Positions 19,418 to 28,215 of a stretch of DNA of 64,000 nucleotides are shown here, one piece after another; the first letter of the stretch is position 1; each line of letters begins with the position of its first letter. Origin of the DNA: Herbaspirillum sp. SJZ106 (lineage in GTDB: Bacteria > Pseudomonadota > Gammaproteobacteria > Burkholderiales > Burkholderiaceae_D); assembly GCF_006715495.1 (NCBI RefSeq), contig NZ_VFNI01000001.1, positions 124,001 through 188,000 of the forward strand, read 5' to 3'. The notes under the pieces were generated by a model. That model ran no database searches and was not told where the DNA came from. It saw only the letters and a program-made list of their open reading frames with translations. The position numbers and the translations under genes are program-made.

Positions 19418-20374
19418 ATGTCGATCGAAAACGCGGCCGCCCGCGTCATCCCCCAGTCCGCCCCCAGGCACAAGCCGATGAGCGGATGGTTTCTGGCCTG
19501 CGTGGTGGCGGCCATTTGCATCTGGGGCGGCAACTGGCCGGTGATGAAGTTCGGCAGCCATTACATTCCGCCGCTGTGGTTCGCCGCCAGCCGTTTCCTT
19601 TCCGCCGCGGCATTGAGTTTTGCGATTGCCTTCGCGCTCGGCAAGCTGCGCCTGCCGACCCGCGCCGAATGGCCGGTCGTGGCTGGCGTGGGCATCCTGC
19701 AGATGGGATTGTTTACCGCGCTGGTGACGGGCGCGCTGCATTTCGTCATGCCCGGCCGCGCTTCGCTGATCGCCTATGCCACTTCGATCTGGGTGGTGCC
19801 GGGGGCGGCGCTGGTGTTGAAGCAAAAGCTCAATGCGCAGCAGTCGCTGGCCGCCGTGTGCAGCTACGCCGGGATCGCGGTGATCGTGCTGCCCGCGCTG
19901 CTGCATGCCGACCTGCACAGCATGATCGGCTACTTGATGCTGGGCGCCGCTTCGTTGTCGTGGGCCGCGAATATCCTGCAGATCAAGCTGACCCCGGGCG
20001 TGAAGCTGGATTTCAGCCTGCTGCCCTGGCAGACGCTGGTGGCCGCGTTGCCGCTGTGCGTGCTGGCGCTGCTTTTCGAAGGGGGGCCGGTTTTCCTGCT
20101 CGACCATCGTTCCTGGTATGTCATCGCCTACACCGGCCCGCTGGCGACCGCGTTGACTTTCCTGATCGTGCTGCAGATGACCCAGCGCCTGTCGCCGGTG
20201 ACGGTGTCGGTGTGCATGCTGGGCGTGCCGGTGGTGGGGCTGACGCTGTCGTCGCTGATCTTCGGCGAGACGCTTTCGCCCGACCTGCTGCTGGGCATGG
20301 GGTTGCTGTGCCTGGGCCTGCTGCTGCCGGCCTTGCCCGGCTTGGGCGGGCGTCGCGTGGCGTTCAAGGCCTGA
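19418..20374 (+). CDS. EamA/DMT family transporter
   Basis: 318-aa inner-membrane protein with ten predicted helices in two EamA repeats (IWGGNWPVMKFG opens the first; LSWAANILQIKL opens the second). The family exports amino acids, metabolites or drugs; the substrate cannot be told. The ATG at 19418 has a GGAG ribosome site, and upstream in-frame ATGs lack one. It is convergent with the LysR gene, with a 40-bp gap. Confidence 0.86.
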   Translation: MSIENAAARVIPQSAPRHKPMSGWFLACVVAAICIWGGNWPVMKFGSHYIPPLWFAASRFLSAAALSFAIAFALGKLRLPTRAEWPVVAGVGILQMGLFTALVTGALHFVMPGRASLIAYATSIWVVPGAALVLKQKLNAQQSLAAVCSYAGIAVIVLPALLHADLHSMIGYLMLGAASLSWAANILQIKLTPGVKLDFSLLPWQTLVAALPLCVLALLFEGGPVFLLDHRSWYVIAYTGPLATALTFLIVLQMTQRLSPVTVSVCMLGVPVVGLTLSSLIFGETLSPDLLLGMGLLCLGLLLPALPGLGGRRVAFKA

Positions 20375-20414
20375 GAGCCCGTTGCATGGTGAAACGGATT
20401 GCGAGCCTGCGGCG

Positions 20415-21320
20415 TCAGCGCGCCGCCATGTAGCGCGCAATGCGCTCGACCAGCAGTTCGCGCAGTGCCGTTACCGTCGGCGACACCATCGTGCGGTGCG
20501 TGCAGACCAGGTTGAGCGGCGAGCTTTCCCCCTCGTAGTCGTCCAGCACGGTCTCCAGCCGGCCGCTGCGCAGGTCGGCCAGCACATCCAGGTGCGATTT
20601 GTAGGCGATGCCGTAACCGTTGGCCGCCCAGCGGTGCACCATTTCCCCATCGTCGCAGACGCGGTCGCCGTTGACCGTCACGTGCGTCAACACCCCCTCC
20701 TTGATGAAGCTCCAGCGCGTGTGCAACGTGTCTGAGAGCAGGTAGCGCAGGCAATTGTGCTGGCGCAGGTCGGCCGGCGTGCGCGGGCGGCCGTGGCGCG
20801 CGAGGTAGTCGGGCGAGGCGCAGGCCACGCGGCGGTTGCCCGGCGCCAGCGGCAGCGCCACCAGGCTGGAGTCTTCCGGGGCGCTGTAGCGGATCGCCAC
20901 ATCCACCGGCTGGCGGAACATGTCGGCCACGCGATCGCTGATGCGCACTTGCAGCGTCACCGCCGGATGCAGCGACTGGAACTCGTCGAGCCACTGGCAC
21001 ATCAGGTTGCGCCCCATGTCCGACGGCACCGACAGCGACAGGTTGCCGCCCACGATGCGGCGACCGTGCGCCACCGCGTCGCGCCCGGCATTGACTTCGG
21101 CCAGCGTGTTGCGCGCGTATTGCAGGTAGCGTTCGCCGTCGGGCGTCAGGCGCAGGCTGCGGGTGGAGCGCGTCAACAGGCGCGCGCCCAGTTCGCTTTC
21201 CAGCCGCTTCATGGCGGCGCTGGCCACGGCGGGCGTGATGTCGTGCTGGCGCGCGGCGGCCGAGAGGCTGCCGTTGTCGGCGGCGCTGACGAAGATGAGC
21301 AGGTCTTCCAGTCGGATCAT
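20415..21320 (-). CDS. LysR family transcriptional regulator
   Basis: 301 aa. N-terminal winged helix (about 1-60: SLSAAARQHDITPAVASAAMKRLE), then the substrate-binding domain (about 90-295). It is divergent from the nitroreductase gene with 191 bp between starts. A perfect TTTCAAAA/TTTTGAAA inverted repeat lies there, so it likely regulates nfsB and itself. Confidence 0.9.
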   Translation of the reverse strand: MIRLEDLLIFVSAADNGSLSAAARQHDITPAVASAAMKRLESELGARLLTRSTRSLRLTPDGERYLQYARNTLAEVNAGRDAVAHGRRIVGGNLSLSVPSDMGRNLMCQWLDEFQSLHPAVTLQVRISDRVADMFRQPVDVAIRYSAPEDSSLVALPLAPGNRRVACASPDYLARHGRPRTPADLRQHNCLRYLLSDTLHTRWSFIKEGVLTHVTVNGDRVCDDGEMVHRWAANGYGIAYKSHLDVLADLRSGRLETVLDDYEGESSPLNLVCTHRTMVSPTVTALRELLVERIARYMAAR

Positions 21321-21357
21321 GGCGCGGCAAGGAAGGAGGAAATGACTGGCATTTTAC

Positions 21358-21376
21358 TTTCAAAATATTTTTGAAA
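21358..21376. promoter_or_regulatory. Candidate LysR binding site between lysR and nfsB
   Basis: TTTCAAAA-TAT-TTTTGAAA is a perfect 8-bp inverted repeat with a 3-bp centre, 37 bp upstream of the lysR start. Its size and AT-rich dyad fit a LysR-type site. No second half-site was identified near nfsB. Confidence 0.55.
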
Positions 21377-21511
21377 ATGTTTCTGCTGCCATCTCCTTTT
21401 TTGATATTGGCGGATCGCCGATGATGGCGGCCGGGGAACGCTGCAACACGCTTGCATCCCGATTCGACCAATATGTCATCCGCCATCCGCCATCATCAAG
21501 GAGAACCCCTC

Positions 21512-22165
21512 ATGAGCATCGTCCAATTCGCCAAGAAACGCCATTCCGCCAAGGCTTTCGATCCGGCCCGCAAGATCCCGGCAGGCGTGATCGCCGAGCT
21601 GCGCGAACTGCTGCGCTTTGCGCCGTCCTCGGTCAATTCGCAGCCCTGGCACTTCGTGCTGGCGTCCACCGATGCCGGCAAGGCGCGCGTGGCCAAGGCC
21701 GCCGAGGCAGGCTTCCCTTACAACGTGTCCAAGATCGTCGATGCCTCGCACGTGCTGGTGCTGTGCACCCGCACCGCGATCACCGAAGCGCACCTGGAAG
21801 CGCTGCTGGCGCAGGAAGAGCGCGACGGCCGCTTCATCAACGCCGAGGCCAAGGCCGGCCAGCGCGGCTCGCGCCTGTCGTACAGCGACCTGCACCGTTA
21901 CGACCTGAAGGATGCGCAGCACTGGATGGACAAGCAGGTCTACCTGGCATTGGGCACGCTGCTGCTGGGCGCGGCCACCTTCGAGATCGATGCGGTGCCG
22001 ATGGAAGGGTTCAACGCCAAGGTGCTGGACGAGGAGCTGGGATTGCGCGCCAAGGGTTTGACCAGCACCGTGCTGGTGGGCCTGGGCTATAGCGGCGCCG
22101 GCGATTTCAATGCCGCGTTGCCGAAGTCGCGGCTGGCCGATGCGGCGGTGTTTACCGATATCTGA
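21512..22165 (+). CDS. nfsB: Oxygen-insensitive NAD(P)H nitroreductase, NfsB type
   Basis: 217 aa, the same length as E. coli NfsB, and closely matching its pattern: KRHSAKAFDP, PSSVNSQPWHFVLAS, DASHVLVLC, DGRFINAEAKA, LDEELGLRAKG. It is an FMN homodimer that reduces nitroaromatics, quinones and possibly dihydropteridine in the cytosol. AAGGAG precedes the chosen ATG; longer in-frame starts are rejected. It probably answers to the divergent LysR. Confidence 0.9.
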   Translation: MSIVQFAKKRHSAKAFDPARKIPAGVIAELRELLRFAPSSVNSQPWHFVLASTDAGKARVAKAAEAGFPYNVSKIVDASHVLVLCTRTAITEAHLEALLAQEERDGRFINAEAKAGQRGSRLSYSDLHRYDLKDAQHWMDKQVYLALGTLLLGAATFEIDAVPMEGFNAKVLDEELGLRAKGLTSTVLVGLGYSGAGDFNAALPKSRLADAAVFTDI

Positions 22166-22186
22166 AGCCTGAACGCCGGCCCCGCC

Positions 22187-22966
22187 TCAGACCTCGACGA
22201 TCAGGTCGGGGTTGTAGCGTTCGTTTTCCGGCGTGCCGTCGCGCCGCAGGTAGCCGCAGGGATTGCAGATGACGCGGCAGTTGCCGATGCGGTAGTCGAA
22301 TGAGTCGTGGGTATGCCCATGTACCCACAGGTCGGCGCGTTCCACCAGGGCGTCGAGGTTGGATGAGAACGCCGCCGATACCAGGTCCTGCGCGTAACGC
22401 GTCGCCACCGAACGCAGCGATGGCGCCATGTGGGTGACCACCACGGTGCGGCCGTCGAACGGCGTTTCCAGTTTTTCCGCCAGCCAGGCGCGGTCGGCGC
22501 GGTGCAGCCGCACCGTGTCGTCCGGCGTCATCGGATGCAGGCCGCCGTCTTCCACCTGGATGCGGCGGTAGTCCAGCATCACCGGCTCGGCCGCTGCCAT
22601 CGCGGCTTGCCGTTTCTCTTCCCCGAACAATGCGTAGTCGGTCCATAGCGTGGCGCCAAGAAAGCGCACGCCGCCGATCACGGTTTCGCTCCGGTTCAGC
22701 AGGCGCACGTTGGAAGGCGCCGCTCCCGGCCGCGCCAGGTTGCGCAGCGCCCCTTCCCAACTATCTCCATACGCTTCGTGGTTGCCGCTGACATAGATCA
22801 CCGGCAGGCCGGCGAATGTGCGCTCGGCCCAGGCCAGCGCGCGCGCCGGCTTGTCGATGTCGCCAGCCAGGATGACGACGTCGGGCCGGCTCGATGCGGG
22901 ACGGATGGCGGGGGCGTTTTCACGCCAGACTTCAAGATGGAGGTCGGACAGGATCAATAGGCGCAT
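22187..22966 (-). CDS. Metallophosphoesterase
   Basis: 259-aa calcineurin-like phosphoesterase. Dimetal motifs are in order: DLHLE (residues 8-12), GDIDKPA, GNHEAY, THMAPS and GHTHDS. The substrate is unknown. The start is the ATG giving MRLLILSDLHLE; an upstream in-frame ATG adds 12 unlikely residues. It is convergent with nfsB with a 21-bp gap. Confidence 0.88.
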   Translation of the reverse strand: MRLLILSDLHLEVWRENAPAIRPASSRPDVVILAGDIDKPARALAWAERTFAGLPVIYVSGNHEAYGDSWEGALRNLARPGAAPSNVRLLNRSETVIGGVRFLGATLWTDYALFGEEKRQAAMAAAEPVMLDYRRIQVEDGGLHPMTPDDTVRLHRADRAWLAEKLETPFDGRTVVVTHMAPSLRSVATRYAQDLVSAAFSSNLDALVERADLWVHGHTHDSFDYRIGNCRVICNPCGYLRRDGTPENERYNPDLIVEV

Positions 22967-23277
22967 GAAATGGACAGGCCTGTGGCCGGCAGGTGGTGAC
23001 ATGGAATTGACACCTTAGCAGGTAATGGCGGTGAAGGCAGCGCGGGGAGCGTCCGGAGCCTTGCGGATGTCCGCGGCGGCAATGGCGATCCGGTGAAAAC
23101 GTTTGCAGGTTGCTTGCGAGTTTTTATGAGTTTATTCGAAGATATTTTCTGTATAACGTTGTAAATATGGAAAGTATTGCGGGGCTCGCGGGGTGGGTCC
23201 GGAGGCGCGTCCGGCAAGGGCGACGGCAGTGCTTTCGTCAGTCCTGAGAATCTGTTTCGTCCGGAACGCTAGATTAA

Positions 23278-23970
23278 ATGAAAGTATTCATCGTTGGAGG
23301 CGAGGCCGACTGGTGCAACAGGCTTGCTGCACATGTCGGAGGGTTAGGCTATGAGACCGGCAGTTGCCCGGCCCTGGCGCGAGCGCTGGATATCCTGGGA
23401 AACCGGCAGCCCGATATCCTGATCGCCGATGCCGGCCTGCTGGAACTTGCCTCGATCCGGCAGCATTTCCCATCGATGGGCATCATCGTCCTCACCGCCA
23501 GCACCCGTCTGGAAGAACGGGTGCGCGGCATGAGCGAAGGCGCCGATTATTACCTGGTCAAGCCGGTCCGGCTGGAAGAGATATCGGCGACGCTGACGGC
23601 CTTGTCGCGCCGGATGAAGACCGCGCCGCACCAGCGCCCGCCGGAATCGGAGCGATGGACCTTCAACCGCAAATCGGGCCGCCTGGCCAATGGCGATGCG
23701 GTGTCGCTGCAGTTCACCGAGAAGGAAAGCATCGCCTTGGCGGCGCTGCTGCAAAGTCCCAATTATCCGGTCTCGCACGCACAGCTGTTCGACCTGCTCA
23801 GGTCCGGCGCCGAGGAATACGATTCCCATCGCATCGATGCGCTGATCTACCGCGTGCGCCAGAAACTGCGTGCGCACGCGGATGCGCCGATGCAGATCCG
23901 CAACATCTATGGCGAAGGTTTCCTGATACTGCACCGGAGCGCGGCGGTGGACATCGTGCTCGACGCCTGA
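23278..23970 (+). CDS. Orphan OmpR-type response regulator with degenerate acidic pocket
   Basis: 230 aa: receiver (1-115) plus winged helix (about 128-222, ending NIYGEGFLIL). The phosphoacceptor Asp51 (ILIADAGLL), Thr73 and Lys95 (LVKPVRLEE) remain. The acidic pair that binds Mg2+ is reduced: the N-terminal strand reads VFIVGGEADW, with only Glu9 near the expected place. No histidine kinase lies nearby. It may work without standard phosphorylation or have a distant partner. An AT-rich ~190-bp leader precedes it. Confidence 0.82.
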   Translation: MKVFIVGGEADWCNRLAAHVGGLGYETGSCPALARALDILGNRQPDILIADAGLLELASIRQHFPSMGIIVLTASTRLEERVRGMSEGADYYLVKPVRLEEISATLTALSRRMKTAPHQRPPESERWTFNRKSGRLANGDAVSLQFTEKESIALAALLQSPNYPVSHAQLFDLLRSGAEEYDSHRIDALIYRVRQKLRAHADAPMQIRNIYGEGFLILHRSAAVDIVLDA

Positions 23971-24439
23971 AAGGCATGGCTCGTAAAAAGCGGAGGCCTT
24001 GGTTCGCATATGGCATTGGCATCGCCGGTGTGCAAAGGAAGGGAGCAGGCATAGAGGAAGAGCATGCTCATGAAACCGTTCAGGCAGGGCTCGCGTTCAC
24101 TTTTTGTTGCGATGCGGATGAGGGAGGCTGGATTCTCTCGCCGCGACAGTCATGCGTTGGATGCTGTGGCGCGGTTGGAAAACAGCAAGAAATGCTGCGA
24201 TGCGAAAGTTTCGCCGCTTTCAGGTATCATGTTCCCAGTTTCGCCGCTAAATCGTAGGTCTTCGCTTTACGTTTTCCGCTGAATCTGTCCTTCGCAGACA
24301 CGCCGTCTGCGATCCACCCGTTTAATGCTTGAACGATACCGAACCGGTTCTCCGGCCCGGTGTGCCGGCCGCATTTGCATTGGGCAAATGCCGGGCGCAC
24401 GGACCGGGGATGCCGTTTTGCCGATTGTGCTGAAAAACC
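23971..24439. other. Intergenic region with two inverted repeats
   Basis: 469 bp between the response regulator and the MFS gene. Two hairpins are visible: CGCAGAC-ACGCC-GTCTGCG (24293-24311) and GCATTTGC-ATTGG-GCAAATGC (24371-24391, 8-bp perfect arms, 49 bp before the MFS ATG). The second may be an operator or leader hairpin. A 72-codon open frame at 24064-24282 has no recognisable protein features and is not called. Confidence 0.45.
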
Positions 24440-25762
24440 ATGTCCACTTCCGCTGAATATACCGGGGCCATCCACGAGTCCCGGCATCGCCCCCTCACTT
24501 CCTCCGACTACAAGACGCTCGGCCTGTCGGCCCTGGGCGGCACGCTGGAATTCTACGATTTCGTCATCTACGTGTTCTTCGCGGCGGTGGTCGGCAAGCT
24601 GTTCTTCCCGGCCGACATGCCCGAGTGGCTGCGCATGCTGCAGACCTTCGGCATCTTCGCCGCCGGCTACCTGGCGCGCCCGGTGGGCGGCATCGTCATC
24701 GCCCACTACGGCGATGTGATCGGCCGCAAGCGCATGTTCACGCTGTCGATCTTCCTGATGGCCGTGCCCACGCTGGTGATCGGCCTGTTGCCGACCTACG
24801 CCAGCATCGGCGTGGCCGCGCCCATCCTGCTGCTGTTGATGCGCACCCTGCAGGGCGCCGCCATCGGCGGCGAGATGCCGGGCGCCTGGGTGTTCGTGGC
24901 CGAACACGTGCCGGCCAACCGCTACGCCTTCGGCGTCGGTTCGCTGACCGCCGGCATCACCGGCGGCATCCTGCTGGGTTCGCTGATGGGCATCTTCATC
25001 AACAGCGTGTTCGAACCCGGCGAGGTGACGGGTTACGCCTGGCGCATTCCCTTCATCCTGGGCGGCGTGTTCGGCCTGGTGTCGGTCTACCTGCGGCGCT
25101 ACCTCGAAGAGACGCCGGTGTTCCGGGAACTGGCGGCGCGCCGCGCCCAGTCCAGGGAACTGCCGCTCAAGACGGTGCTGCGCGAGCACCGCGCCGCCAG
25201 CTTCCTGACCGCCGGCATGACCTGGTGCCTGTCCGGCGCCATCGTGGTGGTGATCCTGATGACGCCGTCTTACCTGCAGACCGTGCACCACCTGCCGGCC
25301 AAGCTGGTGATGCAGGCCAACTGCGCCGGCACGCTGATGCTGACCATCGGTTGCCTGGTCATTGGCTGGCTGTGCGACCGCATCGGCACGCGCGCTTGCA
25401 TGATCATCGGCTGGGGCGGCCTGGCGCTGTCGACCGTATGGTTCTATGGGCAATTGCCGGGTTCTCCCGAATCGCTGGTCTGGGGCTATGGCCTGGTCGG
25501 CCTGTTCGTGGGCAGCATCGCGCTCACCCCGATCGTCGCTACCCGCGCCTTCCCGCCGCCGGTGCGTTTCTCCGGCCTGTCCTTCGCCTACAACATGGCC
25601 TATGCGGTGTTCGGCGGGCTGACCCCGATCCTGATCTCGTTGTGGATCAAGCAAGACGTGCAGGGCCCGGCGCACTATGTGCTGGCGCTGTCCATCCTCG
25701 GCGTGCTGCTGGCGTTCGTGCCGATGAGCAGCAAGGGCTACCAGGCTGCAGGTCGGGACTGA
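24440..25762 (+). CDS. MFS transporter, metabolite:H+ symporter (MHS) type
   Basis: 440 aa, 12 predicted helices. Family hallmarks: GGTLEFYDFVIYVFFA at the first helix, the loop motif GDVIGRKRMF, RTLQGAAIGGEMPGAWVF and ETPVFREL before the central loop. MHS members import organic acids such as citrate, ketoglutarate or shikimate; substrate unknown. A strong terminator follows. Confidence 0.88.
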   Translation: MSTSAEYTGAIHESRHRPLTSSDYKTLGLSALGGTLEFYDFVIYVFFAAVVGKLFFPADMPEWLRMLQTFGIFAAGYLARPVGGIVIAHYGDVIGRKRMFTLSIFLMAVPTLVIGLLPTYASIGVAAPILLLLMRTLQGAAIGGEMPGAWVFVAEHVPANRYAFGVGSLTAGITGGILLGSLMGIFINSVFEPGEVTGYAWRIPFILGGVFGLVSVYLRRYLEETPVFRELAARRAQSRELPLKTVLREHRAASFLTAGMTWCLSGAIVVVILMTPSYLQTVHHLPAKLVMQANCAGTLMLTIGCLVIGWLCDRIGTRACMIIGWGGLALSTVWFYGQLPGSPESLVWGYGLVGLFVGSIALTPIVATRAFPPPVRFSGLSFAYNMAYAVFGGLTPILISLWIKQDVQGPAHYVLALSILGVLLAFVPMSSKGYQAAGRD

Positions 25763-25793
25763 GCCGTTCCCTCTTGAACCAGGCCCGGAGTCC

Positions 25794-25820
25794 GCAACGC
25801 GGCTCCGGGTTTTGTTTTTT
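25794..25820 (+). terminator. Rho-independent terminator of MFS gene
   Basis: CCCGGAGTCCGC / GCGGCTCCGGG stem (one bulge) with a 3-nt loop, followed by TTTTGTTTTTT. Located 31 bp after the MFS stop. Confidence 0.88.
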
Positions 25821-25937
25821 GCGCGGCAGGAATCGGCGCGTGGTGGGGAAGATGGGCATGCTGCATGTTATCTGGATAGCCATCGCTTTTATTTCCCCCC
25901 GCACTATACTGAAGAGGTTCCCCTTCCTGGGCATGCC

Positions 25938-26171
25938 ATGCAGTCCCTGATCCACACCTGCCATTACCGCGATCATGAGATCAGCGTCGTCGGCTTCGAA
26001 ATGCTCGACGGCTGGCACTTGGCCGTGCAGATCAAGCCGGAGTGGAAACCGGCCTGGCCGCCCTGGCGCGACAAGGAAAGACTGTATGAGGACTTCGATG
26101 AAGTGAAAGCGGCCGGCATGGCCTGGGCCGTCACAGCGATCGACCAGCGCCTGCCCGCCTTGCAGGCCTAG
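25938..26171 (+). CDS. Small hypothetical protein
   Basis: 77 aa, soluble, rich in Trp (WHLAVQIKPEWKPAWPPW). It has coding-like codon use and matches a pattern I associate with small conserved betaproteobacterial proteins, but I cannot name a family. The ATG is chosen because the preceding in-frame stretch is AT-rich promoter-like DNA; the ribosome site is weak. It is convergent with the cytochrome c gene. Confidence 0.55.
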   Translation: MQSLIHTCHYRDHEISVVGFEMLDGWHLAVQIKPEWKPAWPPWRDKERLYEDFDEVKAAGMAWAVTAIDQRLPALQA

Positions 26172-26194
26172 AACCTGTGCCTCACACCTGCGCC

Positions 26195-27388
26195 TCACCT
26201 CTGCCGGTGCGTGAAGAAGCCGCCCTTGGCGAAACGCACCGGATCCGCATCCATGGCCGCGATCAACTGGTCCATCCCGCCGGCCGCGTTGCCGGCGCCT
26301 GACCCTGCACCTTCCACCGCCGTTGTCGAACGGCACAGCATGTCGTCCGGCGACCACTCGCCGCCGGCATTGCGCGCGCGCAGCCAGCCGTCGCGGTCGG
26401 CCAGCAGTTGCGTGCCGGGCAATTTGTCTTCGGGGGTGCCGGTGATGATGGCGATGGCGCGCAGCGTATCGCGCTGGTTGTTGGCGCAAGCGATGGCGCC
26501 GACGCTATCGGCTGATGCGGCCGCGCCGTCGAGCAGCACGCTTTGCAGGCGGGGATCCTCGGTTGGCGGCGCCTTCCCGGATTCGGCCACTACCAGCCTG
26601 ACGCGTTGTCCATGCCATTGGCTCAGGCGCGTCGTGTCCGGCGTGCCCGGCGCGCCCGGCGTGCGGCATGCCAGCGCTATGTCGGGCAGTGCCACCGGCC
26701 GCGGCCAGGCGCCGGTGGCGGCGATGCCCACGCCGGCGGCATTGGCCTTCATGTAGTCGATCAGGGCCCAGCTGTCGGCGACGCTGATGCGCGTGGCGAA
26801 AGCCGGCATGCCGCCCTTGCCGTGCTGCAGGCTCCAGAAGATATCGCCGTCGCTGCGCCGCCATAGCAGGCCGCTCGACAGGTTGGGCGGCGCGACCGGC
26901 AACGACAGCCCCAGCGGCGTGTTGCCACGGCCGTCGGCGCCGTGGCAGGCGATGCATTGTTGCGTATAGAGTCGTTCGCCGCGCACGATGGCGCTGGCGG
27001 AAAACCCGGTGGGGGAAACATGGAAACTGGTCGGCGCCGCGGGGGCGGTGAACAGGGCCGCATCCGGCCAGGGAGTGAACAGCAGCAAGGCACCGCCGGC
27101 CAGCAGCAGCGGAATGCGCGCCCGTTTCCAGGCGCAGGCCAGCGCCGCCAGCAGCAAGGCGGCCGCGCTATAGGCCAATGCCGCCAGCAGCGCGCGCGCC
27201 ACGCTGCGGTCGATCAGCATGACTTCGCCGCTCAGGCGCAGCGCAAAAGGCCAGGCCGGCTGGCCATCGATATCCCGCGTGGCGTCCAGCGCGGCGAGCA
27301 CATGCAACAGGCCCTGCTGCAGCGACTGCATCGCCTGCAGCAGCAGGCCGATGCAGGCATCCCAGTCGATGCCGGCGTCAGGGATCAC
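26195..27388 (-). CDS. Membrane-anchored c-type cytochrome in an ABC transporter operon
   Basis: 397 aa. Two hydrophobic helices (about 66-86 and 92-107) are followed by a periplasmic cytochrome c domain with heme motif CIACH (Cys146, Cys149, His150) and probable axial Met195 in GKGGMPAFA. The C-terminal ~150 residues contain three more Cys and match no fold I recognise. The GTG start overlaps the ATPase stop (GTGA), showing translational coupling. A cytochrome as the last gene of an NMT1-type ABC operon is unusual; it may oxidise the imported compound or accept electrons from its turnover. Confidence 0.82.
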   Translation of the reverse strand: MIPDAGIDWDACIGLLLQAMQSLQQGLLHVLAALDATRDIDGQPAWPFALRLSGEVMLIDRSVARALLAALAYSAAALLLAALACAWKRARIPLLLAGGALLLFTPWPDAALFTAPAAPTSFHVSPTGFSASAIVRGERLYTQQCIACHGADGRGNTPLGLSLPVAPPNLSSGLLWRRSDGDIFWSLQHGKGGMPAFATRISVADSWALIDYMKANAAGVGIAATGAWPRPVALPDIALACRTPGAPGTPDTTRLSQWHGQRVRLVVAESGKAPPTEDPRLQSVLLDGAAASADSVGAIACANNQRDTLRAIAIITGTPEDKLPGTQLLADRDGWLRARNAGGEWSPDDMLCRSTTAVEGAGSGAGNAAGGMDQLIAAMDADPVRFAKGGFFTHRQR

Positions 27389-28215
27389 CAACTTCCATCC
27401 AGCCCCAGGTGACGCATCGCCTCATGCCGCAACTGCGCCAGCCTGGCGTCGCCGCGATGGCGCGGATAGGGCAGGTCGACCTTGATTTCGGCATGGATGC
27501 TGGCCGGGCGCGGGCCGAACACGATCACCCGCTGCGCCAGGAACAGCGCCTCTTCGATGTCGTGCGTGACCAGCAGGGCGGAGAATTGTTGCCGCTGCCA
27601 TAACGAGACCAGTTCGCTTTGCATGGTCAGGCGCGTGAGCGAATCGAGCTTGCCCAGCGGTTCGTCCAGCACCAGCAACTGGGGATCGTTGACCAGCGCG
27701 CGCGCCAGCGCCACGCGCTGCGCCATGCCGCCGGAGAGCTGGTGCGGGAAGGCGTTGGCGAACTCTTCCAGGCCCACCAGCGCCAGCGCATCGTCCACCC
27801 GCTGGCGGTGCTGCTGCAACAGGCCGCGCGCCTGCAGGCCCAGCGCCACGTTGTCCCATACCTTGCGCCACGGGTACAGGGTCGGATCCTGGAACACCAC
27901 GATGCGCGAAGGATCGGGGCGGTCGATCGGCTTGCCGTCCTGCAGGATATCGCCGGCGGTGGCCGGCTCCAGCCCCGCCACCAGCCGCAGCAAGGTCGAC
28001 TTGCCGCAGCCGCTGGGGCCGAGCAGGGCGACGAATTCGCCGGGTTCGACCGACAGCGAAATATCGTCGAGCACCTGCAGTACGCCTTGCTTCTTGCCCT
28101 GCAACGCGAACCAGTGGCTGACCTGACGCACGTCGATGCGCGCGCCTTCGGAAGATGCCGGCGGGGTTGCCGGTCGCGCGTCTTGTTGCGGATTCTGCTG
28201 CGTTGCCGTCACCAT
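27385..28215 (-). CDS. ABC transporter ATP-binding protein, SsuB/TauB type
   Basis: 276 aa. Walker A GPSGCGKST, signature LSGGMAQR, Walker B LLVLDEPLGKLD, switch His in LVTHDIEEA. About 25 flexible N-terminal residues precede the fold. The ATG overlaps the permease stop by 7 bp and the stop overlaps the cytochrome gene start, so three genes are translationally linked. A longer in-frame open reading upstream is only the permease read in another frame. Confidence 0.92.
   Translation of the reverse strand: MVTATQQNPQQDARPATPPASSEGARIDVRQVSHWFALQGKKQGVLQVLDDISLSVEPGEFVALLGPSGCGKSTLLRLVAGLEPATAGDILQDGKPIDRPDPSRIVVFQDPTLYPWRKVWDNVALGLQARGLLQQHRQRVDDALALVGLEEFANAFPHQLSGGMAQRVALARALVNDPQLLVLDEPLGKLDSLTRLTMQSELVSLWQRQQFSALLVTHDIEEALFLAQRVIVFGPRPASIHAEIKVDLPYPRHRGDARLAQLRHEAMRHLGLDGSW

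Noticed and set aside
24064-24282. 72-codon open frame with a GAGGAAGAGC leader
   Set aside because: The leader looks like a ribosome site, but the product lacks any domain and codon use is not coding-like.
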